Shown here: positions 10,851 through 20,072 of the stretch, piece after piece
Position numbering within the stretch: the first letter of the stretch is position 1
Layout: the number at the start of each line of letters is the position of its first letter
Source: Laburnicola sp. R22_1
Lineage: Eukaryota > Ascomycota > Dothideomycetes > Pleosporales > Didymosphaeriaceae
NCBI GenBank assembly: GCA_014281115.1
Contig: JACONQ010000010.1
Coordinates: forward strand, 558,001 to 622,000
Length of the DNA: 64,000 nt
Reading direction: 5' to 3'
Notes under the pieces: generated by a model
Seen by the model: the letters and a program-made list of their open reading frames with translations, nothing else
The model's database searches: none
Told to the model about the DNA's origin: nothing
Position numbers and translations under genes: made by a program

Positions 10851-11414
10851 TGAAAAAGGCTGTGCGCAGCGCAGGCTGCGCAGCTTACCTAGCTTAATAA
10901 TAATCTATATTTAATAATCTTTTTGTTTACTAAATAAGGGGCTCTACTTTTTTTTATATTATTTAAGATAGAAGTTTTTATAATTCTACTATTAAGTAAA
11001 TTAATTTAACACTATATGTGTGTGGCGTTAATTTATCTACCTAGGGGTAGGACGACAAAGGCTTTCATCTCAAATAACATGACAAAAAAAGCAGGGCCCC
11101 CTGCTTAGCAATTAAAAAGAGCGTAAAAGAGAAGTTTTTATAATTCTACTTTTAAGTAAATTAATTTAACACTATATATGTGGTGTTAATTTAATCTATT
11201 TAGGAGTAGAATAATAAAGACTTTTATTTTAAATAATATAATAAAAAGGCAGAGCCCTTTGCTTAGTAATTAAAAAGAGCGTAAAAAGGTAAACACTATA
11301 TAAAAAATAAAAATAAATTTAATACTATTAAATAGTTTTTATCAAAAAATTATTACTAAGTATAAATTATTACTAAACTTGGTGGGCTGTGCGTAGCACA
11401 GCCTTTTGCGCAGT
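10851..11414. mobile_element. RIP-degraded element with GC-rich hairpin ends
   Basis: An AT-rich core is bounded by GC-rich ends in inverted orientation. The left end reads AAAAAGGCTGTGCGCAGC; the reverse complement of the right end reads AAAAGGCTGTGCTACGC. The right end contains a perfect 8-bp stem (GGCTGTGC / GCACAGCC, 11385-11403) and the left end the palindrome GCTGCGCAGC. The interior has no coding capacity. This fits a non-autonomous DNA element or the remains of a larger one. The exact termini and a target duplication could not be fixed. Confidence 0.6.
10970..11287. repeat. Two tandem ~160-bp repeats with RIP-like divergence
   Basis: Unit 1 (about 10970-11129) and unit 2 (about 11130-11287) align along their length. 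Nearly all differences are transitions from C or G in unit 1 to T or A in unit 2, on both strands, for example GACGACAAAGGC against GAATAATAAAGAC. Such paired transitions are the signature of repeat-induced point mutation. Confidence 0.85.
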
Positions 11415-14278
11415 AAAATCAACGACCGTAAGGGGCCGAGTACCAGCTGGCTAGCCAGGTTCCTCCTCATCGGTAGCAGCATGCAATTGCTTCGTGCATT
11501 CCCCGCCTTCGGCATTGCTGTCTGCTTGCATGCGTGCGTACATGTAGGATCCTCAGTTTCGGGTCCCGCTCGAAGCGTCCTAGACGTCTGACCGATGGCT
11601 CGAAGCCAATAAACCACAACCATACGGAACCGTACAAATTCCCCAATTTTCTGCTGACCCTGTACTACAATGCGGTTACGGCATCCACCGCGCCAAACTC
11701 ACACTTGGAATTTCACTGAGAAATCATGAATTCTTACCCACCATGAGCACCAGCAAATTTCTGGAGGAACACAGTTTCGCTCGCCTTAATCCTGTCCCTC
11801 CAAAATGTCGTGCCTCGGCAGTCACTCCCCCCGACATGGAAGGCAATTTGCCAACCATTGCAGTCGCTTTGTTGACCACTCATACCCCAGAGACGCAGTC
11901 ATTGAGGCTCTTTCCAACCTTGGTTTATGCGACCAACTGACTCGCCACGAGGGAGTATAGTTTGAAAACCCATATTGAGAGGATATTTCGCACCAACATA
12001 AGTAAGACGTGTGGGGTGATCGCGGCCTGTCCCTCGTGGGATAGCGAGGCGAGTGTTCAGTCAAAGTGAGGCATTGCCGACCTCGAGACCCAGCCACAAG
12101 ATCTGCGAGACGAAAGGCCAAGAGTATCTGGATTGATGTACAGTAATATCCGTTACTAAAAGCTTGTTCTCTCATTCATGGGTGAAACATTGGTATCGAC
12201 TTTGACGCTATCACCATCAGATCAACGAGTACGCAATCCAAGATACACCTAAGCTATGTTTTACTGGCTTTATCTTCATATCTATTGGTATTCAGCGCGG
12301 TATCAGTGCCTGTACCAGACCATTTGATGTGTATTTTCAAAAGCCCAAAAAGACCAGTTCAACATATCTCGACGGAATCCATGTGATTGAGTTGAAACCC
12401 AGATGCGTTAATTGTACCAGTACCAGTACCACTAGCTCGATATCTCCTCAGGGATGCATAGAACAGGACTCGTATCTGCAATGTTGTTAGAACTGGGCCT
12501 TTCGCTCTATCATCCCAGCATGTGTTTGGCCCGAAAGTCGAGGTAAACATAAACCCGCATATAGAATAGATCGGCCGTGAGCTACTGCGGAACGCAGCAA
12601 AAAAGCATCCTTATCAAGACGGATGTGGTAGACAATCAAACGATGCACCTTACAACGAAAAGAGAGGGCACAATACCAGTACGTGTCCCTTTAGAGATAG
12701 CTCAACATCAGTACTGTTGCCTTGATTCGGTTCGGTTCCACAATGTCGGAATACATAGACGAGCCAAATCCCCCATGATTCCAAGGCTGTCTTTCAGTTG
12801 ATCCCCAGGTTTCGGGAGCACCTTATTCCCGGGCGCGTCAATGTTGCTACCTCGTATACTCGAGCAATTGGCTGCAATCAGTAGCACATGGGGCGCTTTG
12901 TGGCGTACATGAGTTCTCGTAATGGAGTGTTACCTCTACATCACATCATCTAAATACTCCAAGTTCGTCTCGAACAGCGTCCTGCATGGCACTAAACAAG
13001 TTTCTCGAAGACATGGCTGAAGGTTGTGAGACGTTCGCCGACAGCCGTTCTGCCACAGCGTAATCCCAAGCCACCCGTCTCCTCTGCAGGATCTGTATCA
13101 CTTTAATCCCTGGCAAAGTGTTTGGTTACTTGACTCTCCCACTCCCTAACCGAAATTCAGGGCGGATGCAAGGGGGCCTTGAACCCTGGCCTCATGATCG
13201 GCACATATCCCGAGCCCTGCTATACACTATAAGCGCCACACAACAACTATGCTGCACAGTGTGACGTTTTCCCATGAAGGTAGTTGCGACTAACGCGCTT
13301 CCACGGGGCATGTCTGAGATACACCTGCTAGACTCTTGTCAAATTTCCTCCACCATTTTCTCGAATCTGATTGACATTCCCCGCCACAGCGTTCTAAAAA
13401 CGGAACCTCGCCGTCACCGAGGTCCCATCAGATCGTCGATTGAACCTCTGCCACACAACCTGCACTTCGCTTATCCAAAAAATGGTACGATTCCCTCACC
13501 GTTCAGACTCCCCAGGCCCTACCATTTTGGGAGATACGTACACAGAAACAAGTCGCCCTCGTCTGACATGCACGCGGCACGACCATCTAAATGGTAACCG
13601 CGCCAACTGGCGAAGAACCTTCGGATCTCAGGGAACCCTGGTATCAAACATATCGCTTAACGGGAAAGATATGCAGTCGAATCACAAAGCGCCTGGGGAG
13701 GGTGAATTTCCGAACGTGCTGCTGTACAATGGAGTTCAGGTGAACCAGGGTTGATGGTACAACAGTCTGCACCTCGTTTCCGGTATGGTGTTGATACGAA
13801 CCACATTCATTTTGGCACAGCGAAGTGGCTCTGCCAACATGTACCCTGTTGATGGTCAGGGTCATGCTCGCCGGGCGGCGCACACCACGCGATACTATAC
13901 CCACTCGACGGCGGCCGTTGCGCATGCGGATGCGGGAGTGGGTAAAGCTGGCTGACGAGTCATGCACACCTTGGCTGGGGGTGTCGCGTGGGGGTCTACT
14001 TATTGTACGGCTCGCGCGGGCGAGAGGCATCGCATCGGCCGATGGAGCAGCTTTCGTTAGCTAGGCAGTACCGAGGCACGCGAACACCTGGAAACGTGTC
14101 AGTGAGACAAAGGCTTCTTGCGTAGAGGACGCCATGTACATTAACCCCAGTCATAAGAATATATACATATAATAAGAAAAAAAGTGCAGAAGAGACTGCA
14201 TCAAAGCAAGCTCATCAAGTGGACCTCGATCAAGTGGACCTCGGAAACGCCTCCATCAGAGCCCACAAGCGCCGCTAT
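11415..14278. other. Gene-poor region with a tRNA-like remnant
   Basis: No protein gene is supported; open frames are short and lack domains. On the minus strand, 13161-13238 resembles a decayed tRNA: it has a perfect B-box (GGTTCAAGGCC, 13175-13185) and partly pairing ends, but the acceptor and anticodon stems have mismatches. The last part is the 3' flank of the lyase gene. Confidence 0.4.
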
Positions 14279-16112
14279 CTACCTGAAAAGCTCTATCGCA
14301 TCCAGGATAACGTTCGGCTGTAGATACGTGTTTCCGGAACTCCCACTAGCAACCTCAATCCTGATGGTGTTACTCCCACTGACCAGGCTTCCACTCGGAA
14401 TAGCAAAATCATACACCTCGCCGAAGCCGCGATACGCTCCCCTTGTCACGCCGCGCGAATCAATCTTGGTAGGTGCCGCCGGCGTTTTAGAAGAGTACCT
14501 GTTTATCACAGCAGTAGGTCTTCCACCCGCGAACGATAGAGTGGTGGCAACCCGCAAGGTCGCTGCGCCGGATGCTTGTGCGGACGTGAGCGTAAACTTG
14601 ATGGTAAGAGGTGTGTTGACGGATTTGAATAGCGCCATGGGAATGTCGGTGAGTGAGCTGGAGCCTACGGTGTAGGTGAGGGGGCCCCAGGAGGACATGC
14701 GCGAGTCGGAGGGATGCATGCGGAGGAATTTATCTGCGTTACGGAAGCCGGTGGGTTGGCCGTCATATTCTCCAATTTTGAAGAGAGACGTGCGCGATGG
14801 CAGGGAGCCGGAGATGCTGGCGGCCGTGGCTCTGCCTGCTCTGACTGTGACGGAGCTCGATGCGAGTTTGAATTCGCCTTGGTAGAAGACTTGGGTGTAT
14901 GTTCCTGGTTTCATGGCAGGGGAGGTGAACTTCCCCGATGAGTCGGCGTAGACCCAGTATTGATCATTCGAGTTGTACCAGTGGAGGACCTTTTGGAGGC
15001 CGCTAGTACCGCCCGAGGCAGTACCTGTGACAGTACCACGGCCGCTTGGGGCGACGTATCCTGAGATGCCCAATTCGGCGAAGAAGGTGGTGTCCATAGA
15101 CTTCCCTGTAGGAATACCGGAGCGTGAGAACGCCAGCGCATACGGACCGTGCAGGCCCATCCTGTAGTTCTCGGTTTTAACATGGCCGGAGTTCATGTAG
15201 AAGTAAAGATTAGTCGAGTCGCCAGCGTTGTTAGTGTTGATATCGCGGAAGAAAGGTCCTCCAGAGCTTCGCTCGTACGAGTAAGAGTTCAGCAACATGC
15301 ATGCGTGAACCGCGTCGTTATCGCGGTAGACACAGTGGACATAGTCATCGATGAAGCGCTCGCTGGAGTAGAATTTGCTGCGAGTCTGGCCGCCTACAAC
15401 GAACACATCACTTCCTTCGACGGTGGAAGAGGACCCACCAGTCGTGGAGACGGCACCGAAGGGGTATTCTAAGGGAAGCTTAGACGGCTGAAGGCGCGCA
15501 ATGAAACGCAATTCTCCAACAGTCGGCTCAGACACGGTGTCGGTGGCCATGAAAATGGTCGCATCGCCCGACCTTACCACGATGTAATGGGTAAGCGTCG
15601 AAGTCTTGCAAGTAATCTTTGCATATTTATCTAGTACGGAGTCAGCAACAGGTGCCTTCATACCTACGAATGGAACTATCTGAAAGAAGACTTCGCGCAC
15701 TCCCGGTACACGGTATAACGCTGTTATAGAAAGCTATAGGGGTGCTAGAAAAACGCTTTGAAACAAGGTAAAGCAATGAGACTGGTTGGCGACCGTTTGG
15801 GGACACTGTTCGTGAGCATGTGCAAATCGGCCGGCCCCTCTACGAATGGAACTTACTGCTGATAATCGTGCTCGACACCGTCGCACTCCCTAGGCCAGAC
15901 GAAAGATGCGAGCCTTTCCTCTTGTATTGGAACTCTTCGCCGCGATACAAGATAGAGGTGATATCGCATGACTTGGAATTGACAGTAATCTTGAATGCGT
16001 TGCTTGATCCCGCGTCCACGACAATATTGTTCCCGGAGGTGGTGATACCAAAAGCAGCGAGTGCAGACGAAGTGAATGCAAAAGTCGCCAGCAAAGCGCT
16101 CTGGAGAAACAT
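14279..16112 (-). CDS. Secreted rhamnogalacturonan endolyase, polysaccharide lyase family 4
   Basis: Two exons (15857-16112 and 14279-15630) encode 535 residues. A signal peptide ([19 protein letters not shown]) precedes the mature start [10 protein letters not shown]. The protein has the PL4 layout: N-terminal catalytic beta-domain ([71 protein letters not shown]), a fibronectin-like middle ([17 protein letters not shown]) and a C-terminal jelly-roll carbohydrate-binding-like domain ending ILDAIELFR. The family cleaves rhamnose-galacturonate bonds in pectin backbones by beta-elimination. Length matches fungal relatives, and the exon join ([12 protein letters not shown]) fits the family. The reading frame is intact. 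The single intron is 226 nt because a repeat inserted into it. A TATA-like motif lies about 65 bp before the ATG (16176-16182). Confidence 0.92.
15678..15839 (-). mobile_element. 162-bp intronic insertion with 14-bp target duplication
   Basis: The lyase intron contains CTACGAATGGAACT twice (15664-15677 and 15840-15853). Removing one copy and the 162 bp between them leaves an ordinary 50-nt intron with GTAAGT, GCTGAC and TAG. The insert is related to 17629-17661 and to about 58925-59052. In the gene sense it ends with a pyrimidine-rich TCTTCTTTCAG, resembling a splice acceptor. It has no coding capacity and no obvious terminal inverted repeats. Confidence 0.85.
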
Positions 16113-16837
16113 TGCGAAGGAATTGCCAGCGAGGAACAGCTGTGAAGACGCTGACATTTACAGTCCCGTCCTCTCATATATAGATTTTTAGTTGTACTAC
16201 ACTTTTCCCAAGGGTGATGGTCAATCGGCGCCAATTCTACCGTTTCACCTTCATTTGCGCGTTGGTCACCTCCGCCCACTGCACAACAAATGCTAGCAAC
16301 AAAAACTATATGCACTGTTCCTACATTTTCGGGCCTCTTAGAGGCCGTCGGCGAAGTCACTGCTCCGAAGATACAAGGTAGTTGCGTGCGAGCTGTTCAA
16401 AATCCCCGGTTTTACTGTTTCCTTCGACACTCTACAATATATGTTGTCGGAAGCGAGACCGTTATTTCCATGCGAACTCTGCAGAATGATCCGGGGCGCA
16501 GGCGTCAAGCAATGGTAGTGGCGGAACATTACTCTTGAAGTAGGGTAGCCATTTATTTGGCTTGGCTTGGCACTAGGCCTCGGGAAGTTTCGACGGACTC
16601 CTCACCACCACGTTGGTTTGTTGCTAGACTGTCAAGAACATGTCCTGGTCTGTAGCGTAGCGCGCGAGTGCCGTGATCAGAATTGTCATGTTTCAGAGGC
16701 CATCATATGGTCCATCAGTAGGGGAAAGTGTACAATTATTTTCTTGAGCGAACATCCGAAAGCAGGCTGACCAAATAGCACAGGCTGTGGAAGGGGAAAC
16801 AATTTCGAAATGAGGAAATGTAAGCAAAGCTTATGAA
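16113..16837. other. Lyase promoter and aldolase 3' flank
   Basis: It includes the TATA-like motif at 16176-16182 of the lyase gene. No further gene was found. Confidence 0.6.
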
Positions 16838-17949
16838 TCAGTCGTCCTCGCACCCGGGGCATTCGTTCTTGTACAGTGGCTGTACCTCGACTCCCCAACA
16901 CCAGAGGGACCACGGTTGTTGAATCGTGCCTTGAATCGATTTCCACGCATCATGTGCCTCCCTGTCGTTCAGGTACTTGATATCACCCTCCGACTTCACC
17001 TTGGCAGGCTTGATCTTTCCTCCCCCTTCCACGTCGATCTTGCCTTCAACAATGTGTCCAAAGTGCGCGTTCCGAATTGTAAGCGCCGTCGTCTGCGGCC
17101 GTGCCGCTTCTTTGGTGTATCTTGCTTGGTATACAGCCTCTTCAATGCCGTGTGCAAGCGTGGTGAAGCCGTGGCCTTGCATCAGAACTACAGCATGATC
17201 GGGTTCCTTGGAAGGTTCTTGTGAACCGCCGATTTGCAAGGGGAGGGCGGAGCGGACTTTGGAGTAGATGAAGCCGGCCGGGGTGGCTGGCTTGAATGCC
17301 GCGGCAAGGGAAGCACCGAGCGAGGAATCGCGGACGAGGTGGTCATGCTTCGATCCGCCAGGGTAGTGCGAGGCAATGTCTCACGTTGGAACACTGGATC
17401 CTTCAGACGCGTTAGCTGTGTACGCATTGACACAGAGCAGACGGTGGACACACCCAAGAAGCCTGCCATGTGCGTCGACGCCTTCAACGGGACGTCGCTT
17501 ATGCAGTAGGGAACGACTTCGCTGCAATGGCTATGAACGACCGAGTTCACGTTCGGCTGCAGAGTAGCTGCGGTCAGCAAAAGTCTCGCATACATGATGG
17601 ATTCTAGGAGAACTCACAAATCTCTTATCATGAAGAATACTTCGCGCACGTTCCGTACACGCACAAATCTCTTATATATCTCGCTGTGGATAAACCACTC
17701 CAGATAGCCTGGTTTCACGCGAGCGCCGTCGACATTGTGCTCGACTAGGTCATCGGGGTTACTGACGAGCGCAGGCGGCATGTTGGCAGGCATCCAGAAG
17801 GTCGCATGATTGTCTGGGCTGCGTCCGGATATGTGGCCGTAGGCATCGAGCACCCCGTGGTAGTGGAGGATATGGCAGGCGGTTACGAGGCCCTTGAAAA
17901 GGTCCTCCAGGCCGATCTTTTCGCGCTTTGGAAAGTATCCGGCCGACAT
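16838..17949 (-). pseudogene. Class II aldolase/adducin family gene with a premature stop
   Basis: Three exons (17665-17949, 17454-17556, 16838-17400) would give 316 codons plus stop. The sequence follows the family: LVTACHILHYHGVLDAYGHI, FIHSEIYKRF joined to PNVNSVVHSHCSEVVPY (metal-binding HSH), THMAGFLG, HLVRDSSLGASLAAAF and VLMQGHGFTTLAHGIEEAVY. Intron 2 (17401-17453) has a GCTAAC branch. In exon 3 one in-frame TGA (17381-17383) lies between SSVPT and DIASHYP, where relatives have an aromatic residue; TGG to TGA is the simplest origin and is RIP-like. Intron 1 carries a 47-bp duplication-plus-insertion at its 5' splice site. Otherwise the frame is well kept, so loss is recent or the stop is a sequencing error. 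The likely substrate is a small sugar-phosphate or hydroxy acid, unknown. Confidence 0.8.
17629..17661 (-). mobile_element. 33-bp truncated relative of the intronic element, with 14-bp target duplication
   Basis: CACAAATCTCTTAT occurs at 17615-17628 and 17662-17675, flanking 33 bp that match the terminal 35 bp of the lyase-intron insert (shared core ACTTCGCGCAC and GTACACG). The duplicated target spans the exon/intron border, so it duplicates the GTG of the donor. Only use of the outer donor (GTGCGT at 17664) keeps the aldolase frame. Confidence 0.75.
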
Positions 17950-18126
17950 TTGGCGAACTCCTGGTACGAGTAGCTCGAGCCATGGCGGGTTGCGTGGCGA
18001 CGACGCGGTTGTGGATGCACAGTCGCGCTTCGATGACGTCTCTGGCTGATGGCCGACCGTACGAGGAAGGAGCGCGATTATTGCATCACCCGGTACGATA
18101 CAGTACTCTAAAGCTCACCGCTCTAC

Positions 18127-18189
18127 GTTCAGCTCAGTCAATGTTCAGCTTAGTTAATGTTCAGCTCGGTCAATGTTCAGCTCACACAG
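18127..18189. repeat. 16-bp tandem repeat, about 3.5 copies
   Basis: Consecutive units of GTTCAGCTCAGTCAAT with transitions in units 2 and 3. It lies in the intergenic region 17950-18381 between the aldolase pseudogene and the divergent secreted-protein gene, about 195 bp before the latter's ATG. Confidence 0.85.
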
Positions 18190-18381
18190 ATCCACCTCAA
18201 CACAGACTGTCGGGAAACTGTCACCGCCTTTCCGTTTTCTACGTAAGCGGACTTGATACGATCGAATCTCGGTGGCACAATCAGTTTCTGAAATATATAT
18301 ACCCTTTGTTGCGTCTTCGGTTGTTGTTATTAGCAGTCTATCTTTGCAATATTATACTCTCGCTATTCTCGACGCTTCACA

Positions 18382-19211
18382 ATGAAAATAGCAGCCATCA
18401 GCATGTCGAGAATCTTTCTCGCAACTTTTTCACTGCTATTTCTAGCAGTGCACGCTCACGCACAAAATACTAGTATCGCTGGAGCAGAAGCAACGGCAAT
18501 TTACATTGCAAATTGGACCTCCTCTGATGTTGATAATCTAAACAGCCTCGAATGGCTAGTAAGTCATTCCTTGCACGTATACCGATGATTCTGCTCACGC
18601 TCTCCAGGACATCACCAGCGACCCGAGACGTGAGAGCCGAATCGGCGACGATCACTGCATGCTTGTGAAAAAGGTCACAGTCAAGACCGACAGCAGCGGA
18701 ACGTGGTGGTCAGATTGGTGTCGCGTTGGCGGCGCCCAAACAAACCGCAAGGGAGATTACATCGGCGTCACGACATCCCAGCAGCGATCTACCACCATCC
18801 ACTCCGACATCAAGATAACAGTGCCTATGCTCTCCTCCCTCAAGGTCAAAGTTGGAGCTTCGGTCACGAAGACAGTCGGCTGGGCGCAGAGTTATGGTTG
18901 TACGAATGTAGATGGTATCAGGCACGGGTTATGGCTGCAGGAAAATATTGGCTGGGCATGGCAGACCATCACCGAGAAGTTCACTCAGTCGGGACCGAGT
19001 TGGTGGTACGTTACTCTGCTACGAAAAACAAAAATCGACTGTGTCTCTAACTTGCTTCGACAGTCGACCCGCCCCTGCTACCCACGTTCACCACGAGCAG
19101 ATCAACTGGCCTGATCCAAAGAAAACCGGATCGCGCCAAATTCAGTACCAATGCCAATGGGATAGCGTAGGAGGAAGACAATGTGATTTTTGGAACCCGA
19201 AATATCTTTAA
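18382..19211 (+). CDS. Secreted Trp/Cys-containing orphan protein
   Basis: Three exons (18382-18558, 18608-19005, 19064-19211) with canonical borders encode 240 residues. The signal peptide ends near residue 28 (SLLFLAVHAHAQ). The mature part is unusually rich in Trp (GTWWSDWCRVGG, GWAWQ, FWNP) and has about six Cys, which could form disulphides. The middle is Ser/Thr/Val-rich with alternating hydrophobic residues, suggesting beta structure. The frames at both introns agree, including the Trp-to-Cys junction after exon 2. I recognise no family. Position in an accessory block between a pseudogene and a conserved gene, with a repeat in its promoter, makes it a candidate effector or other host- or microbe-facing protein (inference). 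Confidence 0.75.
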
Positions 19212-20072
19212 GCTCTGACGGTATTTGTGACGATGGAAAGTACACGACTTTACAGGACCCATACGAGATGGAGCAGGGGATGGGGCCACACGGAATTAGA
19301 GCGTTAGCATTGTATTGGCGCTTTTCGTTTAGGCCAGGCCCTCCCTCACCTCTTAGAAAATCAATTCACTTCATGAGAATCTTCTGCTTGTGCCTCTTTG
19401 TCGTCATAGGATTCTACGAACGAATCGACTATATGAGTTTACTTTGCCTGCAAAATAATCAAGACACAACTGCTTGCCCTGTACAATAAGGGACGGACCC
19501 TGATAATAGATAACCAGTTCCGCGTTCAAGTAACTAAATCGCAAACATAACATACCAAGCCGCGCGTGTATACAACATCACACATGTTCCACTAAATGAG
19601 CGCAAAGCAGTCTTTACACGAAGACGTGCAGGCCATCAATCAGGATACAGCGTCAGGAGAAAAATGCACAATCAATTTTCAGAGCGACAACATTATACCG
19701 TGCCACTCCTAATTGGAAGCGGTAGCAAGAGCCACGGTAGGTAGGCAGCATCTTCCAGTGTTGCCATTTCGCATGAAACCACGCCCCAGCCGGCGACATC
19801 CACCACTAGTAGTAATACATTGCAGCCAAGCCATGCCGACCTAAGAGCACTACACTACATACGCAAAAGTCCAGCATCAAGGCAGCATCTTCCGCGACGC
19901 GAGTCGGCTTAGAAAAAAGGAAGCTTCTATAGGCTATAAGCTACACGTAGAGCTACAAAGACGCGCTATTCACACAAAAAGGGAAAAAAAGAACCCATCG
20001 CCTGTTTTGCTATCAATCATGCAAAGGGTGACCGGACCTCCCACATTCAAAACCAAGACCAACGACTAAAGT
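19212..20072. other. Intergenic region between two 3' ends
   Basis: It lies between the 3' ends of the secreted orphan and MIC60. A plus-strand open frame (19190-19489) overlaps the end of the orphan and has no support. No RNA gene was seen. Confidence 0.55.
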
